Positions 53,156 through 63,200 of a DNA stretch of 64,000 bases are shown here, piece by piece. The first letter of the stretch is position 1; the number at the start of each line of letters is the position of its first letter. The notes below the pieces were generated by a model that saw only the letters and a list, made by a program, of their open reading frames with translations, made no database searches and had not been told where the DNA came from. The position numbers were made by a program, and so were the translations under genes. The stretch is from Acidobacteriaceae bacterium (GTDB lineage Bacteria > Acidobacteriota > Terriglobia > Terriglobales > Acidobacteriaceae): the NCBI GenBank assembly GCA_030037545.1, contig JASHRF010000010.1, positions 27,045-91,044 of the forward strand. Direction: 5' to 3'.

Positions 53156-54163
53156 TCAGGCATCCGGCTCCAAGGCGCCGTATTCCTTCACCAGGCGATT
53201 CCTGATCTGTTCCTTTGCCGCGTCTTCAGCGAACGCGGCATCCATCCCCATCAGGTTGGCGCGCAGAAACTCCTCCCTGCCCCAGCCGAACGTTCGTTGC
53301 AGGCCCTCGTACTCGCCGGTCAGCGTGGCCGGCGTTAACATGCGCGTATCGGTGCTTACGCTGAGCGAAACGCCGGCTTTCAAGAGCCGATCGATGGGAT
53401 GCGCGGGCCAGCCCGCGATCGACGGAATAATCTGCACGTTCGAGGACGGGCAAAGCTCCAGGTGAACCCGCTGCGCGCGCAGATGCTCTACCAGCCGCGG
53501 ATCCTCGATGCTGCGCGTGCCGTGGCCGATGCGCTGAGGATCGAGCTGCCGCAGCGTGTGCCACACGCTCTCCGGTCCGCAGCCTTCGCCGGCGTGTGCG
53601 GTGCGAAACAGCCCCTGCTCGCGGGCGTAGCGATAGGCGGAGATGTGAGCGTCCAGCGGAAACCCGGCTTCGTCTCCCGCCAGGTCGAGCGCCGCCACGC
53701 GGCTGCCTCGAAACTGCTCCACCAGCCGCGCCGTGCGCAGGCTCTGCTCTTCAGTGAAGTGGCGTAAGGTGCACAGGATGGCACGCGCCTCGATGCCGGT
53801 GGCACACCTTTGCCGCTCGACCGCGCGCTCCACCACGGCCACAACTTTCGCCGGCGACATTCCCTGTTCGCAGTGCAGAAGCGGCGCGAAGCGGATCTCC
53901 GCGTAAATCACGCCATCGTTGGCGAGTTGCTCGAACAGATCTTCAGTGACAAGCCGCAGCGCGTCTTCCGACTGCATGAGTTGAAAGCCCTTGAGCGCGC
54001 GCTTGAGGAAGTCGGCAAGGTTGGCGCAGCGCGCGGGTGCAACATAATCGCGGGCGTACTCCTCGCGCGTGACCGCAGGAGCAAGGCGCGAGACGGCCCG
54101 ATAACTCAAGGAGCAATCGAGATGAAGATGCAGCTCGATCTTGGGAAGGCGGCGGAGATCCAT
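53156..54163 (-). CDS. add: Adenosine deaminase-family amidohydrolase
   Basis: 335 residues from ATG 54163, giving the natural start MDLRRLPKIELHLHLDCSLS; longer frames run into unrelated sequence. Zinc ligands HLHLD near the start, the HAGEG motif in RTAHAGEGCGPESV, SSNVQ, and STDTR near the C-terminus fit the deaminase superfamily. In classical adenosine deaminase the last motif is T/SDDP; the STDTR form occurs in bacterial relatives, which can act on aminodeoxyfutalosine or other 6-aminopurines. So purine salvage and futalosine-menaquinone synthesis are both open. The gene precedes tsaE-nnr in minus-strand order and is separated from tsaE by 31 bases. Confidence 0.85.
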   Translation of the reverse strand: MDLRRLPKIELHLHLDCSLSYRAVSRLAPAVTREEYARDYVAPARCANLADFLKRALKGFQLMQSEDALRLVTEDLFEQLANDGVIYAEIRFAPLLHCEQGMSPAKVVAVVERAVERQRCATGIEARAILCTLRHFTEEQSLRTARLVEQFRGSRVAALDLAGDEAGFPLDAHISAYRYAREQGLFRTAHAGEGCGPESVWHTLRQLDPQRIGHGTRSIEDPRLVEHLRAQRVHLELCPSSNVQIIPSIAGWPAHPIDRLLKAGVSLSVSTDTRMLTPATLTGEYEGLQRTFGWGREEFLRANLMGMDAAFAEDAAKEQIRNRLVKEYGALEPDA

Positions 54164-54194
54164 GCAAAAAGAATAGACGCTGGCGGCGCGCGCT

Positions 54195-54671
54195 TCAGCT
54201 CTCTTTGAGAGTGACCGTGATCTTGCGCGTGTCGCCGCCTTCCGAGGTGATGACAATCTCGCCGGTGGCGCGCTTGCGGATGCTCTTAAATTTGTCGCCC
54301 CATTCCACCAGCACCAGGGCATCGGGAGTGAGCAGCTCCTCGAGGCCCAGCGTCTCCAACTGGCGCTCGCTTTCCAGACGGTACACGTCCAGGTGATAGA
54401 GCTTCACGGGATGGCCGTCGCGCGTGCCCTCGTATTCGTGGATCAGCGTGAAGGTGGGACTGGTGACCTCATCGGCCTCGGCCGCGTCCAGCGCCTGCGC
54501 GATGCCTTTGACCAGCGTGGTCTTACCAGTCCCCAGCTCGCCGCGCAGCAACAGCAGTTGCGGCGGTTTGAGCAGAGCGGCAAGCTGGTGGCCGACCTCA
54601 ATGGTATGGGCGCCGCTGTGCGTGTTGAACTCGTGAACCCTACCTTGCGCAACCGGTGCAGCGTCAGTCAT
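54195..54671 (-). CDS. tsaE: tRNA threonylcarbamoyladenosine (t6A) synthesis ATPase TsaE
   Basis: 158 residues. TsaE is the small P-loop ATPase of the TsaBDE complex that makes t6A37 on ANN-decoding tRNAs. Its Walker A motif GELGTGKTTLVKGIA is at about residues 44-58, and SPTFTLIHEYEG, HLDVYRLESERQLETLGLEE and LVEWGDKFKSI are the other hallmarks. Cytoplasmic. It follows nnr on the minus strand after about 77 bases, the same order seen in many bacteria (nnr-tsaE), and lies ahead of the deaminase gene. Length is normal. Confidence 0.96.
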   Translation of the reverse strand: MTDAAPVAQGRVHEFNTHSGAHTIEVGHQLAALLKPPQLLLLRGELGTGKTTLVKGIAQALDAAEADEVTSPTFTLIHEYEGTRDGHPVKLYHLDVYRLESERQLETLGLEELLTPDALVLVEWGDKFKSIRKRATGEIVITSEGGDTRKITVTLKES

Positions 54672-54748
54672 TCCCTGCCCTCCGCAAAATCGTTGCCCAC
54701 AGGTTTAGACGCAACGCACCGAATTAGATGCAATGCATGCGCCAGACT

Positions 54749-56395
54749 CTATTGGGCCGTCCGCAGGATTCCCTGCAAGCAAACATACCTGCTGGAAGCG
54801 GTTTTGAGAATGTGGAAAGCAGGGTACCGAAATGCCTGCGCGAGATACTTCAGGCTGTCTGTCGCGAGCAGGGTGTGCTCGTCGGCATCGCGCACGGCAA
54901 AATCGGCGGCCAGGCCGTGCAGGCAGACCGCTGCTTCAACAGCACGGGTGGGGTCGTCCGGGTGCTGGGCAAGCAGTCCGGCGATGATGCCGGCGAGCAG
55001 ATCGCCGCTGCCGCCCTTGGCCATGCCCGGATTGCCGCTGGTGTTCACGGCTACGCGGCCATCGGGATGAGCCATCAGCGTACGCGCGCCTTTGAGCACC
55101 AGGATCACGCCCATGCGCCGGGCAAAATTTCGGGCCGTTTCCAAGCGGTTGGCCTGCACCTCGGCGGTACCGATGCCGGCCAGACGCGCCATCTCGCCGG
55201 GGTGCGGCGTAAGCACCATGGTGCGTGTCTTTGCAAGCTTGGCCAGCAAAACCGGCTTCTGCGCGAGAATGTTCAAGGCGTCGGCATCGATGACCGCCGG
55301 CACCTGCGTGGCCGAAAGCAGGCCGGTGGTGAATTTTACCGTTTCCGCGCTCTGGCCCAGCCCCGGGCCGATGGCCAAAACCGTTTTCCCGGCCGTAATG
55401 GCGGCGAGCTGCTCGGGCGCAAGATTTTTTGAGGAAATGGCGCCCTCGGCGCTTGCGGCCAACGGCCAGGTCATCAGCTCCGGCGCGAATGAGGCTACCG
55501 GAACCAGCGCCGGCTCGGGCACTGCGGCCGTGACCAGACCGGCTCCGGCGCGCAGCGCGCCCATGGCGACCATGGCCGGCGCCCCCGATTTTCCTCCCGC
55601 CGATCCAAAGCTTCCACCAACGACCAGCACATGGCCGAAGTTGCCCTTGTTGGCGGCCGTGGCGCGCGGGGCCTGGACAGCGGCGAGCGAAGACCCGGCC
55701 CACGCAAGTTTCGCCGTGGAAACGATGGCGGCATCGGGCGAGCCGATGGGCGCCACCACGATGGGCTGATCCCAGTGGCGCGTGAGTTGTCCAAAAACAT
55801 GCGCCGGCTTGGGCGCCGTGAAGGTGACTACGGCATCAGCGGCAAATACCGAGCCCTCAATGGTTGCGCTGGTGGCGTCGGCCGGCCAACCGGAAGGCAG
55901 ATCGACCGCCAGAACCGGCGCGCGGCTGGCTCGCGCCCATTCGAGCGCGGCCAATGCCAGGCCCTTGAGCGGCGGCTTGAATCCGGTACCCACCAGCGCG
56001 TCGATGATCAGGTCGGCGTCGAGCGCTTCTTTATGGCGCTCCAGATCCTGGGCGCCGGTGACCACGTGAACGCGGCCGTGCATGGGGCTGGTCAGCTCTT
56101 GCCAGGCCTCCGCGGCATCACCGGCGAGGATGCCGGGGGCGCCGATGAGCAACGTGGTCACTTCGAGGCCTGAGGCAGCGAGCAGACGCGCGGCCATCAT
56201 ACCGTCGCCCCCGTTATTGCCGCGCCCGCAAAGAACCGTTATGCGCCGCGTTCCGGGAAACTGGCTGCGGGCGAAATCCGCAACCGCCGTGGCCGCGGCC
56301 CGCATCAGGCGGATGGATGGAACGGCGAAGCGCTCGGTCGTGGCCTGGTCGCAGGCCTGCATTTCGGCTGCGGTGAGAACCTCAAGCGCATTCAT
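54749..56395 (-). CDS. nnr: Bifunctional NAD(P)H-hydrate epimerase / ADP-dependent dehydratase
   Basis: 548 residues in two fused domains that repair hydrated NAD(P)H. The N-terminal YjeF-N epimerase (about 1-215) has LTAAEMQACDQATTE, CGRGNNGGDGMMAARLL and LIIDALVGTGFKPPL. The C-terminal ribokinase-like dehydratase (about 225-515) has GHVLVVGGSFGSAGGKSGAP, ALAIGPGLGQSAET, VLTPHPGEMARL and KGGSGDLLAGIIAGLLAQ with the catalytic Asp in SGD. A final 25 residues (FHILKTASSRYVCLQ) are not typical of the family. Adjacent to tsaE, as in many genomes. Confidence 0.95.
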   Translation of the reverse strand: MNALEVLTAAEMQACDQATTERFAVPSIRLMRAAATAVADFARSQFPGTRRITVLCGRGNNGGDGMMAARLLAASGLEVTTLLIGAPGILAGDAAEAWQELTSPMHGRVHVVTGAQDLERHKEALDADLIIDALVGTGFKPPLKGLALAALEWARASRAPVLAVDLPSGWPADATSATIEGSVFAADAVVTFTAPKPAHVFGQLTRHWDQPIVVAPIGSPDAAIVSTAKLAWAGSSLAAVQAPRATAANKGNFGHVLVVGGSFGSAGGKSGAPAMVAMGALRAGAGLVTAAVPEPALVPVASFAPELMTWPLAASAEGAISSKNLAPEQLAAITAGKTVLAIGPGLGQSAETVKFTTGLLSATQVPAVIDADALNILAQKPVLLAKLAKTRTMVLTPHPGEMARLAGIGTAEVQANRLETARNFARRMGVILVLKGARTLMAHPDGRVAVNTSGNPGMAKGGSGDLLAGIIAGLLAQHPDDPTRAVEAAVCLHGLAADFAVRDADEHTLLATDSLKYLAQAFRYPAFHILKTASSRYVCLQGILRTAQ

Positions 56396-56605
56396 GGCGA
56401 ACTCCAGAATATATTGGACCGAGATACTTTACTGTTGTGGCGTAATTTTATTCCCCTGAGGCCATTCCTGCCTGGCGCAAAAATTGACGCGCGTTGAACA
56501 ACACCTTCGAAGCGGAAATCGAAAAAGTGTTTTTCCGGGCTTCCTCTAACCGCTTATACTGCGGCGGAGACGCTGCTGCTTCATTCCAGCTCCCAGGAGA
56601 TCACC

Positions 56606-58483
56606 TTGCGCCGCCGTACTTTCCTGCAGACTCTCTCGCTGGCAGCCGCCGGAGCTGCCGTCGCGGCACCCGCTGAAACTTCCGCTAAAACGAGTGCGCA
56701 GACGACAGGCGCCGCGGCAGGCAGTCCCGCCGACGCATCGTCCGATCGTGCTTTGCCGGCATTTCAGGCACCGGGCGAAGAGCGCTTCATCCGTCCCGAT
56801 GTGCATGCCGGAGACCGGCCGTCGGGCGCCAGCTTTGCCTCGCGCTCGCCGGCGCTGGGGTTAAACGGCGCGGCGGGAACCGCGCATCCGCTAGCCACAC
56901 AGACGGCGATCGAGATGCTCAAGCGCGGTGGCTCCGCTGTGGACGCGGCGATTGCTGCGAACGCGGTTTTGGGATTTGTGGAGCCGGTCAGCTCCGGGCT
57001 GGGCGGCGACTGTTTTGCGTTCGTCTGGGATCCAAAAGTTGGCAAGCTCGCGGGGATGGCCAGCTCCGGACGTTCGCCCAAAGCTCTCACTCTCGCCACG
57101 GTGCGCGCGCACGCCGTCAATGACCACATTCCGGCGCTGGGCGCCATCAGCGTGTCCACGCCGGGATGCCTGGACGGCTGGTGGACCCTCCATCAGCGCT
57201 ACGGAAAGCTCAAATGGGCCGAGCTGTTCGAGCCCGCGATTTATGCCTGCGAGAATGGCGATCCCACGCCGCAGATCATCGGCTACTACATCAAGCGCAA
57301 TGTCATGGCCTTTCTCCGCCTCAAGTCGGAGATTGAAGAGACCGCGAACATGGCTCACACCTACATGCCCAACGGCGTGGCGCCCGGCGAGTACGACGTC
57401 CGGCGCAATCCCGATCTGGCGCGCACTTATCGCATGATTGCCGAGGGCGGGCGCGATGCATTTTACGACGGCCCCATCGCGCAGACCATCGATGCGTACT
57501 TCAAGCGCATCGGCGGGTGGCTATCGGCTGAAGACCTGCGCGAGATGCACGCGGAATGGGTCGAGCCGCTGGTGACCGGTTATCGCGGCGTGGATGTGTA
57601 CGGCATGCCGGCCAATACGCAGGGGCTGGCTACGCTGCAGATGCTCAACATCATTGAGAACTTCGACCTGCGCGGATTCGGGTTCCAGTCGCCTCACTCG
57701 CTGCACGTGCAGGCCGAGGCCAAACGTCTTGCTTATGAAGATCGCGCCCGCTACTACGCCGATCCTCACTTTGCCAAAATTCCGATCGCGTGGCTCCAGT
57801 CGAAGGAGTATGCGCAGGAGCGCGCAAAGCTGATCCGGCTGGACGCCATCAACCCGCACGTCTATCCGGGCCAGGCGCCCAGCCACGGTGACACCACCTA
57901 CTTCACCACCGCTGACAAGGACGGCATGATGGTGTCGATGATCCAGTCAAATTTCCGCGGCATGGGCTCGGGGCTGGTAGCCGACGGCCTGGGCTTCATG
58001 TTCCAGGATCGCGGCCAGCTTTTCTCGCTTCAGGACGGGCACCCGAACATTTACGCGCCGGGCAAGCGTCCGTTCCAGACCATCATTCCGGGCTTCGCGA
58101 TGCGCGATGGAAAGCCATGGATGTCGTTTGGGGTGATGGGCGGCGACATGCAGCCGCAGGGGCAGACGCAGATTGTGGTCAACCGCGTGGATTACGGGCT
58201 CGATGTGCAGGCCGCAGCCGACAGCCCGCGATGGCACCACGAGGGATCGTCGCAGTCGATGGGCGAGGACCAACCGGGGTTGGGGCCGCTGGGCGAACTG
58301 CATCTGGAGGCCGGAATTCCCGCGGATACGCGCAAAGCGCTGGTTGCGTTGGGCTGGCCGATGGGCCCCAGCGATGGCGGGTTCGGCCGCTACGAAGGCA
58401 TTGAGCTGCGCATGGAGAGTTCAGACCGGGTATACGCCGCGGGCAGCGAGATGCGTGCCGACGCGGTTGCGCTGGCATACTGA
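56606..58483 (+). CDS. ggt: Tat-exported gamma-glutamyltransferase-family protein
   Basis: 625 residues starting at TTG 56606, supported by AGGAGA just upstream; no better ATG is in frame. The N-terminus MRRRTFLQTLSLAAAGAAV is a twin-arginine signal. The family frame is clear: AAGTAHPLATQTAIEMLKRG, SAVDAAIAANAVLGFVEP, SGLGGDCFAFV, and the self-cleavage site in SHGDTTYFTTADKDGMMVSM, where the first Thr of TTYF should become the new N-terminal nucleophile. Then GMGSGLVADGLGFMFQDRG. GGT enzymes transfer or hydrolyse gamma-glutamyl groups, usually of glutathione, in the periplasm. Substrate residues were not checked further. Close relatives include cephalosporin acylases. Confidence 0.9.
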   Translation: MRRRTFLQTLSLAAAGAAVAAPAETSAKTSAQTTGAAAGSPADASSDRALPAFQAPGEERFIRPDVHAGDRPSGASFASRSPALGLNGAAGTAHPLATQTAIEMLKRGGSAVDAAIAANAVLGFVEPVSSGLGGDCFAFVWDPKVGKLAGMASSGRSPKALTLATVRAHAVNDHIPALGAISVSTPGCLDGWWTLHQRYGKLKWAELFEPAIYACENGDPTPQIIGYYIKRNVMAFLRLKSEIEETANMAHTYMPNGVAPGEYDVRRNPDLARTYRMIAEGGRDAFYDGPIAQTIDAYFKRIGGWLSAEDLREMHAEWVEPLVTGYRGVDVYGMPANTQGLATLQMLNIIENFDLRGFGFQSPHSLHVQAEAKRLAYEDRARYYADPHFAKIPIAWLQSKEYAQERAKLIRLDAINPHVYPGQAPSHGDTTYFTTADKDGMMVSMIQSNFRGMGSGLVADGLGFMFQDRGQLFSLQDGHPNIYAPGKRPFQTIIPGFAMRDGKPWMSFGVMGGDMQPQGQTQIVVNRVDYGLDVQAAADSPRWHHEGSSQSMGEDQPGLGPLGELHLEAGIPADTRKALVALGWPMGPSDGGFGRYEGIELRMESSDRVYAAGSEMRADAVALAY

Positions 58484-58513
58484 AGCCGCGTCACCTATTC
58501 GATTCAGAAGCAT

Positions 58514-59701
58514 TCACTCCGTAGGGGCGGGCTGCACATTCTTTCGGGCCGTGATCTGCTCGCAGATGTTCAACTCCCTCTCCGCTTCGCGGCGGCGGCC
58601 AAGTTTCCGGTAGGCCTTGCCCAAAATATAGTGCGCCGCACCGAAATCAGGATCGACTTCCACAGCTTTCTGGAGTGGACCCAGCGCATCCTGGGGCTTA
58701 TTCAATGCCAGATAGCATTGACCCAATTGAAAAAGCGCATCCCGGTACGATGGATTTGCCTTGACAGCAGCCGTGAGATAGGGAACGGCCTTAGCCGGCT
58801 GCACGAGATCCCGCAGTATGCGGCCCATCATATAATTCGAAATAGGATCCTGGGGATTTCGTTCGAGTTCCTGCTCGAATTCCGCTTCTGCTTCCTGCAC
58901 TTTGTGCTCCCTGTAATCGACCAGGCCCAGGCTGGAATGAACTGCCGGAAAATTCGGGTCGGCTGCCAATGCCGCTTGAAACTCCTGGAATGCCTTCGGC
59001 TCCTCGTACTCGACGTCATAGGCCATCCCCAGCATGAAATGCGCTTCAGGAGAATTGGGATCGATGGCCATGATGCGATCGAACACCCCGGTCACGCCGG
59101 AGTAGTTCTTCGTTCTCCAGTAAGCTTTCCCAAGAATATCGAGAGTGGGAAGGTCGTTCGGCTGCAACCGGCTCGCGCGCTCCAGGTAGTCTGCCGCCGG
59201 GCGGAATTGGTCAAGAGCAAAAAGGTCCAGCCCCGTCAGGTCGAGCGATTGGAACGTCGGAGTGGCCGCGGCGAAGGAGCGAAGCAAAGGCAGCGCCTCA
59301 TGATAGCGATGCGCCCGAAAGTAGGCCACGCCCAGGTTTCGTCGCGTAATCTGGTCGTCTTTCCTCAGCTTCAACGCCTGCTGGTAAAGTGAAATGGCCT
59401 CGTCGTCCCGTCCCTGGCGGGCAATCGAGATGGCAAGGTTGTTGAGCAGTTCCACCGACTGCGGGTCCAGCTTGAGCGCCTGGCGGAATGCCTCCTCGGC
59501 CGCGTGGTTGTCTCCCTGTTGCAAGGCCTGCGATCCCTGCGCAACCCATTGCAAAAACTCCTGGCGGACTTTCGAGGCATTCTCAGCTCCCTGCTGTCCG
59601 GGGGCCCGGGCGCAGATTGCGAAGCACAAGATGAGCATCCCCAACACGGGCAACAGGTTCCCTATCCTTATGGCATGACGCCGTTTAGCCGGCTGGATCA
59701 T
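58514..59701 (-). CDS. Secreted TPR-repeat protein
   Basis: 395 residues from ATG 59701, chosen because MIQPAKRRHAIRIGNLLPVL with LGMLILCFAICARA makes a signal peptide; open sequence upstream to 59923 is basic and not protein-like. At least eight tetratricopeptide repeats follow, for example AAEEAFRQALKLDPQSVELL, AISLYQQALKLRKDDQITRR, AFQEFQAALAADPNFPAVHS, AVPYLTAAVKANPSYRDALF and ALGPLQKAVEVDPDFGAAHY. It is a periplasmic or surface scaffold. It converges with the GGT-family gene (30 bases between stops). No enzymatic domain is visible. Confidence 0.85.
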   Translation of the reverse strand: MIQPAKRRHAIRIGNLLPVLGMLILCFAICARAPGQQGAENASKVRQEFLQWVAQGSQALQQGDNHAAEEAFRQALKLDPQSVELLNNLAISIARQGRDDEAISLYQQALKLRKDDQITRRNLGVAYFRAHRYHEALPLLRSFAAATPTFQSLDLTGLDLFALDQFRPAADYLERASRLQPNDLPTLDILGKAYWRTKNYSGVTGVFDRIMAIDPNSPEAHFMLGMAYDVEYEEPKAFQEFQAALAADPNFPAVHSSLGLVDYREHKVQEAEAEFEQELERNPQDPISNYMMGRILRDLVQPAKAVPYLTAAVKANPSYRDALFQLGQCYLALNKPQDALGPLQKAVEVDPDFGAAHYILGKAYRKLGRRREAERELNICEQITARKNVQPAPTE

Positions 59702-60240
59702 CGCATCTCGGCGGCCCAATACCACAGTCGCCTCTCGATCGATCATATAGCGTCGCGCAGTCCCGGCAAATGTCATGCCTGGTTGAGCGCCGCCGTTGGG
59801 CCCGTCGCCGTCACCCCGCGCCGAGGCGGCAATGCGCGCCCGAATCGCCCGTCTGCTGCGTCCTCTCAACGGAAAGCTGCCGGTCCCCTGCCCGCAATTT
59901 TTAGCAATTCCAATTTTGTCCATTTGGGGTCGAAATATTCACACAGTTGACAAATCTAGATGACTATGAGAGTATAACGGCGTTCCACCTGGAAGCATTT
60001 GGCGATGAATGAATTCGCCCGGCTCGCGAACGGATGCAGGAAGTATTCGTGCGGGTATGTTCTTCTTTGCAGGTCGCTTCATCTTCGATCGAGGGTCGAT
60101 ACGGCTCCTGAGCATACACGTCACGGCAGGATCGTGGCGCATAAATCTTGTCTGATTTCGCCTTCACAGCGAGGGCATATTGCTGTAGGCGATCCAAAAG
60201 AATCAAGACTGGAAAGCAATCACTTTTTGTAAGGAGACTC
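59702..60240. other. Divergent promoter region of the TPR and TonB-receptor genes
   Basis: 539 bases between two divergent starts. A TTGACA at 59946-59951 followed after 17 bases by GAGTAT is the best plus-strand promoter candidate, though weak at -10. Open frames through this stretch have no Shine-Dalgarno sequence or domain. No RNA gene is recognised. Confidence 0.4.
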
Positions 60241-63200
60241 ATGATGCAAAGAATCCGGATTTTCGCCGCCACCCTTGCGCTTCTGCTCATATCCCCTTGT
60301 CTCTCACTTCACAGCCAGGAACTTCAGGGCACAATCAGCGGCACGGTCACGGACAAGACGGGTGCCCTCATCCCCGGCGCCACGGTAACGGTTGTGCAAG
60401 TGGGCGGCACCAGCGCTCCTCGCGTGGTTCTGACCGACGGTCGCGGCAACTACACGGTGACCAACCTTCTGGCCGGCACCTACGCGATGACTGTGTCCAA
60501 GGAGGGCTTTCAAACCTACAAGGCGAACAGCGTTACCCTGTTTGTCGCGCAGTCGCGTTCGGTCGATGTTGCGCTCTCCCCTGGGCAGGTTAGCACCACG
60601 GTGACGGTCCAGGAAAATGCGGAAACGGTGGATACAACCAGCGCCGCCGTCGAGGGCACAATCTCCGGGACCCAGGTAGAGGAACTGCAGCTGAACAATC
60701 GTAACTACGAGCAGCTCGTCACCTTGCAGCCCGGTGTGGTCAGTAGTTTAGGCGACGAGCCTGGCTTCGGCTTGAGCAGTGTCTCCGGCCTCTCCATAAA
60801 CGGCGACCGTGAGACCGCTAACAACTGGACGATCGATGGCGCCGACGTCAACGATAGCGGTTCGAACGCCACGCTGCTGAACATAGAGAGCGTCGATGCC
60901 ATGCAGGAGTTCACGCTCGAGCGCAGCACTTACGATGCCGGCTTCGGACGCAGCGGCGGCGGCCAGATTCTTGTCCAGACAAAAGCCGGAACCGACCAGT
61001 TCCACGGCGACGCATACGAATTCGACCGCAACACGGTTTTGAATGCCAATACTTTCTTCGACAAGCAGGCCAGCCCCATCGAACCGCGGCCTATCGAGCA
61101 CTACAACGACTTCGGGTTCACCATCGGCGGCCCCGTCCTCTTTCCCAAGGTTTACCATCCGGCCACAAAGAAGCTCTTCTTCTTCTGGTCGGAAGAGTGG
61201 CGCAAGGTCAGCGCTCCTGCGACGGCCGTATTTAATCCTGTGCCCACCGCTGCCCAATTGGGTGGCGTGTTTACCGGAAGCACGGTGTCGGACGAGAACG
61301 CGACGCAAACCGCGAACAATTGTGTCACCTACGACGCGACTACCGGTAACAGCACGGTCAATCCGAGCTGCTATAGCCAGAACGCCAAAGTGTACCTGGC
61401 CAATTACTACGACAAGTTCCCCGCAAACACGTATGACCCTCACGACGGGCTTACGGACGAATACACCCAGAGCTATTCGGCTTTGGCAAATACCCGCGAA
61501 GACGTCATCCGCGCCGACGCACAGCTCAGCCAGAAACTGCACTTCTTCGGCCGCGCCATGCGGGACGAAACGCCGGAGAACTATCCCCTTCAACTTTTTG
61601 AGGGAGGCGACTTTCCCGGCGCTGCCGGCTCCGCCGTCAACGCCCCAGGGGACAACGTTGTCGGCAATCTCACCTGGACCATTTCCCCGCGCATGGTGAA
61701 CGAGGCGGAATACGCATATACCGAGGGCACCATCTCCTCCACCTTCACGCCGGGTTCCATCACCCTCAACCCTGCCGTTACCGGAGCGCTTACCAACGAC
61801 ACGGAATATAAGGACCCGTATGGCCGCATCCCCAGTGTCACGTTCAGGAACGATCTTACCGGGTATGGCAACGGAAGCACGCCCTACTTCGAGCGCAACC
61901 TCGACAACACATTTTTTGACAACTTCTCGGTAACTCTGGGCCATCACACGCTGCGCGCCGGCGCCACTGTTTCCGGGATGATCAAAACAGAAAACGGCGA
62001 CAGCGGCGCTGCCTCCTTCTCGTTTAACACCTTCCAGGACTTCCTGCTCGGCAACGATTACGACTACTCGCAGCTCAGCCGCGACACCGTCCCCGATTTG
62101 CATTACACCAACTTTGAGACGTACATCCAGGACGATTGGAGGGTAACGAACCGGCTCACGCTGAACCTTGGAGTGCGCTGGAGCTATTTCCCGTCTCCCG
62201 CCGATCTTCTCAATACGCTGGTAAACTTCGATCCCAAGTTCTTCGTTCCCACCAACGCTCCCGTCATCGACCCGGCCTCCGGAAACTTTACCGGCACGCA
62301 AACGCCAGGGACCTACGAGAACGGCCTGATTTATCCAGATGGGGCAGACTGTAGTCTCGCGCAACAGGTAAATGCATCCCAGGCCACGTGCTCGCCTTAT
62401 GGGGCCCATGTCAATCCGGACCCACACGACAACTTCGGACCCAGGTTCGGCTTTGCTTACGATGTGTTCGGAGATGGCAAGACCTCCCTACGCGGCGGGT
62501 ATGGAATTTTCTTTGACCGCATGTTGAACGGCATCTGGGAACAGAATGGATTCCAGGAATCGCCCGGTCTGCAGTCGGATACCATTTATGGCTCTTTATC
62601 CGACACATTCGACTCGTTTGACTATCCGTTGTCGGGAACTGCCGCCGCGCCCCCTCTTTATCCCAACAGTATTACCGCCACCGGCACGCCGGTCATGAAC
62701 ACCCCCAACTACGCGGACTTCAACCTCACCATCCAGCGTCAGTTGGCGCCGAGCACCGTCTTGAGTGTCGCCTATGTGGGGACCATCGGGCGGCAGCTTC
62801 TGGGGGAAAGAGAGGTCAATCAGCCGACACTTTCCGCCAGGGCGGCAAATCCCACAGCGTGGGTCACGGCGGTCGTCCCCTATACCGGCTATGCGGCCTT
62901 TGAAGATAGGATTCCAGGCTATAACAGCAACTACAATTCGCTGCAGGTATCGTTGAACTCCCGCAATTACCACGGCCTCACGTATGGCATTGCCTATACG
63001 TGGGCCAAGACCATGACCAACCAGTCCAACGATCGCGGTATACCGGAGACTTACGATACCTATGACCCGAACCTCGATTACGGGCCCGCGTCTTTCAATC
63101 AGCCGCAGACGTTTGTCGCCAACTACGTGTACGATCTCCCGTTCTTCGAGAATCAGAAGGGAGCCGCGGGGCACCTGCTCGGCGGCTGGGAGATCTCCGG